This document shows, piece by piece, positions 1 to 13,218 of a stretch of 64,000 bases of DNA. Source of the stretch: Taeniopygia guttata (Eukaryota > Chordata > Aves > Passeriformes > Estrildidae); NCBI RefSeq assembly GCF_048771995.1, contig NC_133063.1, positions 8,752,501 to 8,816,500 of the forward strand, read 5' to 3'. Within the stretch, counting starts at the first letter, position 1. Every line of letters starts with the position of its first letter. The notes under the pieces were generated by a model. It was not told the DNA's origin. It did no database searches and saw nothing but the letters and a program-made list of their open reading frames with translations. Made by a program: the position numbers and the translations under genes.

Positions 1-77
1 GGTGATGGTGTACGTCACATCTGGGTATGGCTCTTTGCAACATTCGTAGTACATCTCATTCCTCTTCCCTGGGACAC
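1..77 (-). CDS. CHRNA8: CHRNA8 exon 7 (partial): C loop with vicinal cysteines
   Basis: The reverse complement reads [20 protein letters not shown] and a few further residues, then the window ends. The acceptor is ctctgtag before GTGTCCC. The exon starts in phase 1: GT completes the glycine codon opened by exon 6. The adjacent cysteines C220 and C221, with flanking Y218 and Y225, are the hallmark of a nicotinic alpha subunit and form the tip of the agonist-binding C loop. The alpha-7 exon 7 is about 87 nt (recall), so roughly 10 nt plus the donor are missing at the left edge. Confidence 0.95.
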
Positions 78-3000
78 CTACAGAGAGGGTGATCAGAGCA
101 GTGGGGAGAGGTGCAGGACTCCCAGTTATCTCCCTGGACTGGACTAAGTTTATGAACAAATGTGTGTCATCTCTGCTATTCTTGGCCAACCCTCAGTGTT
201 TTCTTGGGTTTACGTTCATGCCTTCTGAGTCATTCAAACCTAGCTTAGCTAATGAAGCTCATCTGAGCCAGAACAAAACAGTCCTGGGCATCACAACCTC
301 AACAATGTGCATTCTGCCTTTCTACATTCCGTGAATGGCAACATTCTGTTGATATGATATTCACTAGCACATGCAGCAGATTTTCTGTGCGACAAGTGTC
401 ACTGTTTCTTACTTTTCTGTCATCCTCTATACATATTTGCTCTTTTTTTTTTTGTCAGAAAAAACAGACAGGCTTACTTTTCAAAAAGGTTGCCAAGATA
501 AGCTCAAACTCTGTCATATCTGAAGTTAAGAGACAGAGCTGTCCAATACAGATGTACTGCAGGATTGCCCATGGTGATCCCACTGCAGCAGATTGCCTGA
601 CATGCTACATGATGGGGGCTTCAAGAGCACTAGAAATGTCACGAGAGCTGGAAGAAGTCAGTACCTTGTACCTTTCATGCCAAAATTCCTCACTTCTCTT
701 TTGTTTCTGTGGACATGATAGATGATATGACAATGTGTGCATTTTGGCAGAGGCTCAGCAAAGTTTTTTTAAATGATATAGCCATGGCTTGCCTGAGGTG
801 CTATTTAATGCTTTTGCTGTATGAGTTAAATAAGTCCCTGTTTTGTTCTCCGCGGTCAGGGTTGAAGGCAGATAAACCACAAACTCTTAATCAGATATGC
901 AGTTATTGGGCAAAAATACCCACTTTAAAGGAGGACTGCTCTGAAATAGCTGGACTTTAGAAATACTTCACTATGGAGTCTTCTGGCTTTTCATAAAACT
1001 GAATATAATTTCTCAGATGCCCTGAATGGTAAAAATACTGCATGCAGCTGGGCCCGGTTCTGATTTCCTTGTCTGTATATCCAGACCAGAAGATAAAATG
1101 TATTTTTTGTAACCTCTCCTTGCAGTTATTTAAGTTCCATCAATTTCTTGTGACTTACAGCTATATAATTGAGTTCAAAATAACTTACTAGAAGTTCTCT
1201 GAATAACTAGTTCTGGACATAAGTTCTTTTGAAAGTGCAGGTATCTTCCAAAGCATAGAAGAGAGACATACTAGTCTGTGTATTTTATTAACTGGTAGAC
1301 ACTTTGATGCTTTTCTGCATGAGAAAGATCCATTTATGTAAAAGTGTTGCTGAAATACTTTTTACACCAATCAATTTTGCTGATGTATTACATAAATGTG
1401 ATAGTATTCCATGTACCTACATGAGACACATCCAAGTTTAGTGCTGACAAACTGCTCAGATGTGTTATGACTAGTAGTTTATGTAGCTCATTTATGTAGT
1501 CAGTGGCAGGCATTTTCTTCAGAACATGGTGTTTTCAGACACAGTTCAATGAACATTGCTGACAGGCTGTCTCTGATATGGGATTTTTTTCCTATTTTTT
1601 TACTTCTTCTTAGATCTATATTTTTAATATCTGTATTCCATGTCCAATTGATTGATTATTTCTACATATTTGAAGTTTGTCTTTGAAAATTAGACTATTG
1701 AAAATGTGTAGGTTGGTTATTGAAAATTTGTAGGTTGGCCAATTTACCCACTAAATCCCATTCTCCATTTGAGATGTAGTTGGAAATATCAGCCTCGAGC
1801 ATCTGCAGGTCAATCAACCAGCCACTGTGAGTCCAGGAGCCAAACTTCAAATCACACTTCTGCACATCAAAGGGGAACCAGCGGACATCAATGTAACACG
1901 TGCTCTTCAAAATGCCTGTAGATAGAAATCAGTCACGATCAAGCATGTGCAGGGTGCATTTCATCTTATCCTTATCAGTCTCTGATTGTGAGCAAGTTTC
2001 TTCTGCAAAAATTCTGTCTGATACAGGCATGGGGTAGCCAAACAAGTACTGCAGGTGGAAGATGCTGTCATTAGTGGAATAACCACCCTTCCTCTACTAG
2101 TGAAGATCTCTCTCACTGCATCCTTGAGGTAGGTTGCCTGGGACACTGTGGCCATCCAGGAGCAGTCCAGCCTGTTTCCCAGAGCCAGCTGGCCCTGGCA
2201 GATCATAGGCAGTGTTGCTTGGTCTGACAGGAACAAAGAGTACACCCCAGGAACTTACTGTGCTGTGACCAGCTCTTTGAAAGGAGTTCCTGGACAGGCC
2301 ATGTGTGAGACTCACAGTCCTTTGAAAATACATTGTTGTCTAAAACCTTGCTCAGTGATGGCCTTTATCATCTGCGTGGTAACTGAGCCTTGAATTTAAC
2401 TCTGAATGTGTCTAGTTCATGTTCTGGGATGCTTTAACAGGTCTAATGGGTAGGGAACAACAGGGGAGCAGCCATCAGGGAAGTCATTGCTGATCCCCAC
2501 CGGGCCCTGTGGACCTGCTTGGGGACAGTGCTATGCAAAGTTTGGGAATTTTTTGTCCACCACAGTGAGCAACTGTGTGATAGCTTGTTCTCTGGTCAGT
2601 CCTGGATGCTGGACCATGCAGACATGGAATCAGCAACACAGATTAAAAAGAGACTGAGACAAGGGCCCAACTGGCTGAGACCAATCCCAGCTTGTCTTTT
2701 CACCTAGATTTTTAGCCTCAGCCCAGCAAGAAGGGCTTCAATTCTGAGCAAGTGATGCTCTTGGGGTCACCTCTGCTCACACACCTCTCCACCCAACAGA
2801 GACCTAGCTGGACTGCACATGAAACACGATGACATGGTGCACAACACCTTAGGTGGGACTATGGATGTTCTGAGCAAACTGCTCAGGAGAGCATCTTACT
2901 ACTTCATAAAATGTAAATGCCACTAATAATGGACTTAAATTATCTTAGTGGGTCTGTCCCATTATTAGACTGGTTGCAAAATTTCCACAGACGGCTTTTA

Positions 3001-6000
3001 AACACCTTAGTTTCATTCATGAAGGAAACCTGCTTGAAATTACTTGATTAAAAGTAAACAAAGACTCTCTGTGCCCTACCTGGAGGAATATATTGGCAGG
3101 ATCCAGAGTAGTTCACCAGTACATTTGTATGAAATGTTGCATCAAATCTTTCATCTGCACTGTAACACAGTACAAACAAAACAGAGTAAAATAAAGAAAA
3201 AGCAAGCTGAAGTGTGAGTAAAGATTTAACTGTCAACACAGAAATAACCTTTTGGCTGAATTAAGTTCCTATGTGAAGTATCTACCATTGATAAATATCT
3301 CAGTTCCTCCTAGTTACTGTCAGCCTGCACCTGGGCAGGCTGCTTGCATGCTGCAATGTTCTTGAAGAAGTGAGAGGCAGAGTGTTGCATGTCTCAGAAA
3401 AAAGGCAGAAGGAAAAGAAGCAAAAGTGTCACATTAGCTGTATCCAAAAACTGGGCAGTTGGGACAATGAGGCTTTTCTAGGGCACCTGTCAAAATGAGG
3501 CAACTCCCCACATAAATCACGTTATCTGCCACCTTACCCAGGTATCTGTTGTAACAGATGCATTGTAGCTGCAATGGTGGTCTGACATAACAATTGTGCA
3601 GTCTCCCGAGATGCAGAGAGGACAAGAGTTTGCTTCTAGCATTGGAAGAAATCACTGGGGAGAAGTTATTTTAGCAGCTTGTAGGAGGAGATTCATTGAA
3701 ACTCCAAGAGCAAAAGGAACCAAGAAAAGAGAATTTCTTTACTATTACAACAATTCTGGGAAAAGAAAAGGGGTAATGAGCCAGACAAGGACACAGTTCT
3801 CAAAGAAGCAGATCTGGGGCATTGTTCTAGAGGGTCTCTTAGGAAGACATTAACCACAGAGGGATCCCCTGGCTTATAGAGCCTTTCCTGTAGTGGCTAT
3901 GTATAGGTCTATGTTGCATGACTACACCATCCTACATACTCTGTCTTTCAACCAGATTTTAAAAATTCAGAGCCTCCATTACTCTTCTGATCTGCTCTTT
4001 ATCCATGTCTTGAGCTCTCAGTCCTCAGCATTGTCCCCAACATAAAACAAAGGGGATGACACTGAAAAGCCTACGTCTAGAATGAGTGATAATTATCAAA
4101 GACATAAAAGACAACAGAAAAAGGGGTTTTGTAAGTAGAAAGGGACAAGGAAAACAGGAAAGGAAGGGAAAAAAACAACAGGGTTCAGAGACCTGCAGTA
4201 TCCTGCACCCTGTGTGCCTCACTCTTTGCAACTCATTCTCACGCAGTGGCAGGAGCCCATGGCAGAACAGGGGATGAAAAGGTTAAGGAAATGTAGATAA
4301 GACAAATTCTACTCAGCAGAGCTGATGAAATTTACTCTTGAGAACTGAAAGGACTGGCTGAAATACCCTCTGAAGCATTAACAATTATCTGTGAGAGCTT
4401 GTGGAGAAGAGGGAAAGGCATGGTGAATTAGGGGAGATCAAAGAGAATTCTGATTTCTTTTAAAGGTGAAATTATAGACACATCAGCCTAACTTCAAAGA
4501 AAATGGGGTGAAACATCTGGCACAGATTTGTGAAGGGCCAACTGCATCAAATCAATCTAATTTTCTTACTAAGAGGAGGCTGGTATCTATCTGAATTTCA
4601 GCATATTCTTATAAACTATAGTAATATGGACCAAGCTGTATGCCTCCTTTTTAAAGATTGAAAAGGAATAAAGAGACAGTAAGAAGCAAAGCTGAAGTAA
4701 AGAAGAACACTTAAACAATCTAGGCATCTCCAGGCCTCCTTTGGATATCTTGTAGTGAGGGTTTGGATTGGAATATAGATCATGGTGAACTCTGGAAACT
4801 AACAAAATGAAATTTAATCTATGTAATTAGAAAGTATCACACTGAAAACTGTCAAAGAAAAACATAACAGGGAAAATCTAGTAAGATAGCAGAGCTGAAC
4901 GACAACATTTGGGGTTTGCATTAGATCAAAAAAATAAGTCCAGAATTAAGATATTATTAGAGAAAACCCCAAATCCCCTTCTCCTGAAAAGCATTAAGGA
5001 AACAGCTGTCTAGAAAGTTTCCGCTTCATTCAACACTGCAGCAATGCTGTCTGGAGAGCTAGACTCATCTCTGTAGAGGGAAAAACAGACTAGAAGAATG
5101 ACAAAGAGGTTTATAGAATACGTGATAACAAAGTGAGATGAAAATCCATTTGTTTACTTCAATCAGAAACACTGTGACACATATAGGACAGTAGTTCTCC
5201 TGCAGATATGGTCATTTTTAGGAGGCTGTAATAGTTTTCTCTCTGTGTTCAGTGAGAAAAAGTTAAAGAAGACATCTGTGGAACTACAGCAAGGAAGAAT
5301 AGACTGACTATTAGAAAAATCTGTTAGCTGATGCTTGCTTGTTTTTCTTACTCTTTAAGAGTAAGACCAAATCCATAGAGGGCAAAAGGCCCATAGTATC
5401 AGAGAAGCATGGTTGATTTTCAGTACATATTTCTAGTCTCCTACCAGCCATTTCACATCTTGCTTACCTGTTATACAGAAGAATGTCTGGTACCCAAATC
5501 TGGTCGGCAGGAAATCGCAAGTTCTGCACTCCTGGGTATTCATATTGATCCCAAGACAAGTAAACATCAACCCAGGACTGTTGACAAACACATACATCAG
5601 ATTATATGAGCTTTTAAAGGTCCTCTAAGTTTTTTTTTAGTATTATGGAACAGAATAGATTTTCCCAATAGGAATAGCCACAGTATGATAATAGTTAAAT
5701 GCTCGGTTTTCATTATTAATAAAAGCTGGCATATATAGAAGAAATAACAATGTGACTACTGAAAACAGTGTTTAGCTCTTCATCTTGTGGCCAGAAGTCA
5801 GGCATCCCAAAGCTTTCCCGGCGGGCTGGCAGAACCACTGGCAGTAGGCACCTCCATGAGGCCTGCAGGTTCTGAAGTGGTTTTTGAGGACCATGGCCCG
5901 AGACTCCCCATTGGGTGGAAATAATTTAATATGTTACAAAGGTTGGGTGACTCTTTTATTAACTACCTTGCTATGAGAGGTAGGCAAATGAACTTTATAT

Positions 6001-9000
6001 GCCATGGGGTTGTTTCTGATCCCTTCTCCTCCACCTCAACACAGTTAATTCGAGAAAGGTGCAGGAACAGCTTTTGGGAAGAACCTTCTGACTTTCAATG
6101 AAGCTCAGTGGGAGGCTTGCAAGGGAAACCTTAATCAGTGGAACATATCTGTGGAACATCTGAACCTGTGGAACATCTGAACCTGTGGAACATCTCTGCA
6201 AAGCACAGGACACCCACAGGCTCTGACCTAACAATCCTGTAGTCATATAGGTTTGTCTGCTTAGTTTTTGCAATATAAAAATGCTCATTTCTGCTGCAAA
6301 TCCCAGCAGGTATCTGAGGAAGAAACAGCCTGCTCAGCTGAACATATTAATATGAGATAGTGTTTGGCTGTGAAAATCAAAGTGGAATTAGTTTAATCAT
6401 TCAAGTCTCCCACTGGTTTTTCCTTCAAGAACTGCTTCTTTCCTGACCACAAACCCTTAAGGAGATTTGTTTGTTCAGCATAAAAAAACCCACTGTATTC
6501 CTCACCATAGGCAGCCAGGCAGACCTGATAGGAAATTCTGTCCTGCAAAGGAGGTCCCTTCCCCTAGTGAAGGTCATTTTTGCTTATTCTGTGTGAGCAT
6601 GCAAGTAAATCCTCAAGCTGGAGCAGGTTGCAGAAGGGGGAGGAGGAATGTTTATGTAAAGCATGAGGGAAGGCAATATCCCAGGGTGCTGCCAGCAGCA
6701 AAGCAGCATCAGGCCTTCTGTGGTCCCTGGAGTACCCACCACCCTCTATGAGTAGTCTGCATGTGGTCTAGTGACCACTGCTGTGTTCAGGGACAGATGC
6801 CCTGGCTCCCAATTTCAGGCAGAGATGGGATTTTTCCACAAGTGGCAATTGCAGGTGCCTCTCTTACTGGGTGTTTGGATCATTCATAAGTCCCCATGAA
6901 TGGTTATGGAGAGGGTCTTGAGCCCCTTGAAGATTCTCATCTTAGCTATGACTCTTCTTAGCTTAGTCCCTAACTCTGGACTCTTTGTTAATAGATCACT
7001 ACGTCCACTGGCAAAACAATGCAGTTGGTTTCCATGCTCAGAAAATCAACAGGTCTGTCCAAAGGATTAGTGTAGTCTCCTGAATTCAATTTCCAATTCT
7101 AAAAGGAGCACTAGGGAAATTTTAAAGGACTCAATATACCTGCTTGTATTGCATTATACATAAGCTATAAAATAGCAGTCTTGCTTTTCTGCTAAGAAAA
7201 GCTACATTTAGTAGTTTTCAATTAGAGTTTCTTTACTGACAGAGGTTACTCACCATCTGCAGCCAAGCATTGGTGATCAACACCTGATTCTTCTCATCCT
7301 TTGAACAAAAGAGGGCAGAAAAGGAAAAACAGGAGAAAAAGGATTGAAACAGTTTGATTAGAAATGGAAGAGTTTCTGGTTCTTTTAGAGAATCCAGACT
7401 TTTGGGGTACATAAACCAAACTCCATGGAGTAGATTGTGAGCTCACTGGAGCACCACTATTTAGTCCAGACAATAGTAGCTCTTTTTCTTATCCTTTGAA
7501 CTACAGACTCCCTGTGTTTATCATAACTTATCAACAATGGAAATGAAAGTAATAGATGATTTCTCTTATTTTTCTGGGGATGAACACCTTACCAAGTTTT
7601 ACCTTCCAGCTACTTGCTCAAAACAAGATATTCTCCAGTACCACACTGCATATCATAGTTGGAGAGATTTTATGTTGTATTTGCTGCCACTGCAAAGCAA
7701 TGGTGAAATAATGCTGGAAGTGCTGTCCTTTTCAAGTGTCATTGCTATGTAACTTAGCTCTGGCTAAAGGAAAGAACTGGCTGGCCTTGGGCAGAAGCTA
7801 TCACTTGGCTAAAAAGGACACAAATGCTGAATGAGAGGAAGCTCACACAACACCTGCATAGAGCAGGAATCTGCAGGTTCATTCCTGCATGCAGAGGCCA
7901 TGGGGAAGAGTCTCTTATAACAGAAACAAAGATGCTCTCACCACAGAGCTGGTGCCCAAGTTTTTGGCGAGTCACAAGGTGCCCGGTTTTCTGCAGTTAC
8001 TCTATAGGTGCAGGACCCTGTGCCCTGGGGATGGAGAAGCAAGGCTGCAGAATCACTGTGGTGCAGACACACAGGTACACACACACTACCACAGCCACAC
8101 CCTGCACTTCCCAGGAGCTGAGGCTGTGCTGCTCAGGGAACTGGCTCACTATGCCCAGCTGTCCCTGTGTGTGTCCATGCCCTAGGAATCTTACGTGGTT
8201 GTCTGCAGTGTTTCTGGTGGGAGATATTGCAATTGCAAGTTGCTTGGTAGGCATTTAAACCATACAGAGAGTTCCCCAGACATGCATGCCCTCTCTGGTC
8301 ATGTCCTTATTGCAGTACTTAGTCTCTGATAAGGTAGAAAAACCTAAACTCCCTTATTCACAAATAATGAGGTCCACTTGAGGTCTACTCACCTCAAGCT
8401 ACATTTATTCTGTCTTTCCTCCCCTCCTCTCTTCCTGAACCTTGTCTGTATCATGATCTCCTCTTCTTACATTTGGATTGTTGGAGCTCCAGAAATACCA
8501 CAACTTAGAAAGGGACACATCATTCACCTGGAGGATTCCTGATTGCTTTGGCACTGTGACAAGAGTTAGGCTCTGCAACCAGGCTCCTGTCTCCAGGAAA
8601 GGTAAACTTCAGACATGAAACAGGTCTTTTCCACAGTGATCCACACAAAACTGTCTATCACACTACCTCCTCTTGAGTCCCTTTTAAACCTGACTGCACT
8701 GCTTCTGCTGCTGTGAGATGCCACACAAAAATCAGATGTGATTTTATATTGTTATACTGATCATACATTTCCCTTTCTCCTCTCTGCTGCTCCAGCAAAT
8801 GTACTCCTCTCTCTATCCAAACTACAACCCACCTCCAGAGGCCTGGTCCTTCTGCACCCCCTTTTGTTCCCTTGCTGTGGTTGAAACAATTGTAAGAAAA
8901 TCTGCAGAAAAATAAGAAAAGGACTAGGCTCGTTGAGACAAGCTTTTTAGATGCTGAAGGATTCAAAAACCATCTTGAAAAATAAAATTCTAATGTAAAG

Positions 9001-12000
9001 AATAACCCCAGAGCTGGTAATTGATGGAGTCATCAGAGCTATCTGTGTCCACTGACACAGATGTTCTCTAAAATGAAAGAAACCCAGAAACACAGAGGTT
9101 GTGTCACAGGGATAATCCGAGGCTAGCTATCAGCCCACCTGACTGATGCATTCCTGGCCACCAATGACTCCTGATGAATTGCACATCAAGTACTAACAAT
9201 ATTTTGTGTTGTTAGCCAAATAATGCTTTATACTTGTAAGCTGCACACGTCCCTCTAACAAAGACTTTCTGTGTAGTGTTGAAAGAGCTTTAACAACGTG
9301 ATTAAAAAGCTGGTCAACAACAATCAGCCAATGCCATTGCTGTACAAAACTAAGGATTTTCCCCATCCACACTAAAACCTACAGGGAAGGGGAAGAGGGG
9401 ACATTTCTTATTTTGTCATCTACATATGTAAACCTCATGGGAATGCATTAAATTCCAATGTACATCTGTGAGGCTAAAGGTTTCCAGAATATGCAGATGC
9501 CTTCTATCAGGAGCCTTTCATATGTGATTCACAAGGAACTAATTTTTTTCTGGCACAGTAAGTTTACACTTGACAGCTTGCAAAGGAAGTTGCTTGGGCT
9601 GACTTCTGTATTTCATAAAACGGTTTGTTCTACTTACTTGTTTATCTGTGTGTCAGATAACTAATGATCTGGCCAATCAGCTTTGATTCCAAACAATTCA
9701 TCAGCCAGGTATTTCATGTAGCATTAAATTTACTGTCTTGGGTCTTCTTTGCCTGCTTTTCGTAGAGCTTAGATATGTTTTGTAGTCAAAGCAAAACTTA
9801 CAGTTTTGAGTTCTCAAATGCTTATCTAGAGAGTGACAATGGTCTTCCTTGTCTGGTGTTTAGATAGCAGCAAAACTACAAGGTCTAATTAGGGCTTTGT
9901 GCTGCTTATGTCTCTCTTACCTTGGGTGAAAAAAAGGTCACTTCACGATGTTTTCTTGGCCATTCAGGTGCTATTCCTATCCTTGCCTTCAGGCTGCTGA
10001 GCTCTTAAATGGCATCTGATATTTTGGCAAAACACAGAAAATGCTTCTATATGTAGCCCTGGTCAACAGATGCAGCCTGATGGGTCCTTCTCATTGCACA
10101 ACAGAACAAAACATTTTTCAAACAAGGATCTGAGTTTTCCAGGAGCACCCGGTTTGCAGTAGCAGCAAAGCTGACTTTGCACTGGGCAGGCATTTGTCCA
10201 GGTGTAGCTCTCCTGCTAAGTCCTTTCTAGAGAAGGGCCCTGAGGAATCAAGGAAAAAGTGCCTGCTGGGGCAGCTGAGGAGATGAGGGCCATGGGAACC
10301 TTGAGTCTGAGTCCATCCCCCATCTCACTCTAAAGTGAGAGGCATTTCAGAGCTGAGGTGTTTATGGACCTTTCCATCTTTGTGCTGGCCCACTGAGCCA
10401 CGTAGATTTGTATTCTCTAAGGAAATACTTCGGCCTTCGCAGTGGGCTGGTTACCTTGCCTTTGCAGAGCTGCAGAAGAATTACAACTCCTGCCGCCTTC
10501 ATCATGACCTGTGTGCTGTATGCACTTCTAAAATACCTAGGAAGAGGTATTTTAAAATACAGAAGGGACTGTATTTTTCTGTTACATGGACACTCACAAA
10601 CAAATAACCTGGAGAAAGTGTGTGCTTTACTCTGTCTCAGGAGATCACTGGTCACTCAGCTTTGCCTAAGTGAAAAGCTAATTATTGAGCTTGGAAGTGC
10701 TGGAGGCAGTTCCCTCATTCTGTGTCACTGGTTTATGCAGAGGAGTTAAAGGTTAGTTAAGAGGACGCCTTTCCTCCCAGGATAAAACTTGAATAATCTA
10801 TTACACTGCTTTTTCTGTTCAAGATTCCTGTCAGCCTTGGGGATGACCTTCCCTCTGCATTGGCCAGCTCTCAGCTCCCATCTTTTTGTGCAGTAAAGCA
10901 TTAAAAGCAGCCCTGCAGAGATTCTGGGTGAGACTGAAAATGATCAGCTCCCAGAGGTGCTTTTCCATCATTCCCCTGGCAGTTCTGATTCACAAATGCT
11001 CAGCACAGACAAATAATTTTGCTTCTAATATTTAAAAATGCTGGAAAAGCTGTGGTCACTGGTGAGTGCAACACTTGTTCTCTAAATCCTTCCTGTATTT
11101 ATCTGGGTTATTTTCTCCCCTTTCTATCTCTAGCCTGACTCCAGTTAATCCTCTGCCCTGGATATCTGCTTATTCCTACAGCCACCTTTGACCCATGTGA
11201 AGTGACAGTTTGGTTTGTTCTGGTGCACATGCTGTGACATGTGAATGTTTTAGTTTGGTTTTCTTTTCCCTGCCCTAAATTCAAAGCTTACAATGCATGT
11301 ACATCTGCCTGCATTGTGCACCATTGCCTGTCAACAGATTCTCCCTTGCCAAGTCAACATCTAAATAAAATATAATTGCCCTTAGCCATATAATTACCTG
11401 GGTCATATCAACCGTACAAAAAAAAAAACAACAAAGCCCTTCCTGGTTCAGTAGTCATATCATATGATTACATGCCATCTATGTAGCAAGACATTTGTTA
11501 CCAGGTGATCAGCAGGAGTCATTAATTCTTGCCCTGTCACAGAGCCACAGAAGTGGGAGTTGAATCAGCCACTGAATTATTTCAAGATAATGATCAGGAA
11601 AGTCCCTAACTGAGCAGGTAACTCTCAGTAGTCATGTGCAACTACTTTGATACTACTTCAGGTAATTTAAATTTTTTTTTTCCCAATGTTTTTGTACCTG
11701 AAGATGAGAAGGGAAACAGTCAAGTGACATGAAAATATTGACATGGAAACTTGGAAAGTTTTGTTAGCAGAGACACCGATCTTTGAGTGGGATCTTATTC
11801 AAAATATCCAAAGGAATTGAGCAAGATTTCAAATGCTTGTATGCTCAATCTACAACTGCACAGGCACTCCTTTCCACTACTGAACCACCAATCTGCCCAT
11901 AATTTTCAGCTGATTATCTAAAACTCAGCTCAAATGCATTGAATGGTTTAAGGCTCACAGAACCAGCAATTTTGAGGAGTGCCCAGGTTGCTCTGGGAAC

Positions 12001-13182
12001 ACTGAAGTATTGCTGGACAGCCTTTGTATTTCAGGGCTCTCATTAAAAACCTGAAATAAACTTGTCATGGTAACACCAACTATGTAGGGGCAACTTAAGT
12101 TTAAATACTTCATCTCAATCCCTTTAATAAAGCACCCTCATGAGGAGGCTGGAAATCAGGAGGGCCCAGAGTTAAGTGAAAGACTGGGGAGAACTACAAA
12201 AATACAAAGGAATAACAAAAGAACAAACACCTGCTGAGTATTTTATTGCCCATCGAGATGAAGATACATCTGAGCAAGTGCTCATAGATGGACATCTTCA
12301 TTGATCAGGATTTACTCCTATGACTGGTTGGAAGTGATGTCTAATAAGTGTTTTATAATCTTGAATCACACTCCCATCTGATGCCACTGGCTTCTCCTTG
12401 AGATCATGCTTCTCCTTGGAGAAGCATGTCTTGAAGAGGAACGTGTTTCTTTCACTGCTGACAAAAAGTGCAATCTGCCTTTGGTCTTTCCACTGTGTGG
12501 CAGCTATTACAAAGGCAGTGTTGTAGGCTGTGTAGGCCCTGTGGTCCCACTGTCTTTAACCACCCACATTGTTCTCCTCCCAGTTTAGAGGAGTCCAATT
12601 ACAGCTCTACCTGCTGCTTTCAGCAGTCTATTCACTTGCTTTTGAGACAGGAACTTTAAGTACTGGAGGTTTTGGCCCCTGTCAGATCACACTCTTCCCC
12701 TTACAAGCCCCTGAGGCAGGAGCAATCACTTGTGGTGACAGTGGAGAGTTTAAGGAAAACCTGCACTCAGAGAAGCACAGCATTGAAAGAGGGACGGTGC
12801 CAGAGAAGCCAGCAGACCTGGGGATGCCAGCCATATTCTTTAGGCTGTGTATTGCATGGTTATCAAAAGTCCTCAAGAGGTATTCCTTGTGAAAGCCTTG
12901 GCTTCCTGTATGTCAGAGACCAACCAGACATGGATGTTAAATGCAAAGGCCTGGATACAAAAGCCATTGCAGCAAGTACTGAACCCATGCATTCCCCAGA
13001 GCTGAGAGCAGGAGTAAGAAATAAGGGAAAAAATGCCAGTTTCTGTTGCCAGTCAGGGCCTCAGAGTAGGCAGCCCTCTCATTCACTGGCACAACTGGTG
13101 ACTGAGAGTCTCCCAAGCCTATTTGATTTGTGTCTTACTTTCTTTACCCCCCAACATCTTCCAATTTTCCAATTTCCATTGT

Positions 13183-13218
<36 letters not shown>

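Noticed and set aside
1..7298. Calling the receptor gene CHRNA7
   Set aside because: Loop B (THSG), YLSWDQYEY and [11 protein letters not shown] are alpha-8-type. Alpha-7 has TYGG, YLQWNVSEY and GEFQRKLYK (recall).
7824..8258. 144-codon plus-strand open frame with CA-rich stretch
   Set aside because: Low-complexity and open in several frames. It lies in CHRNA8 intron 2, with no motif.
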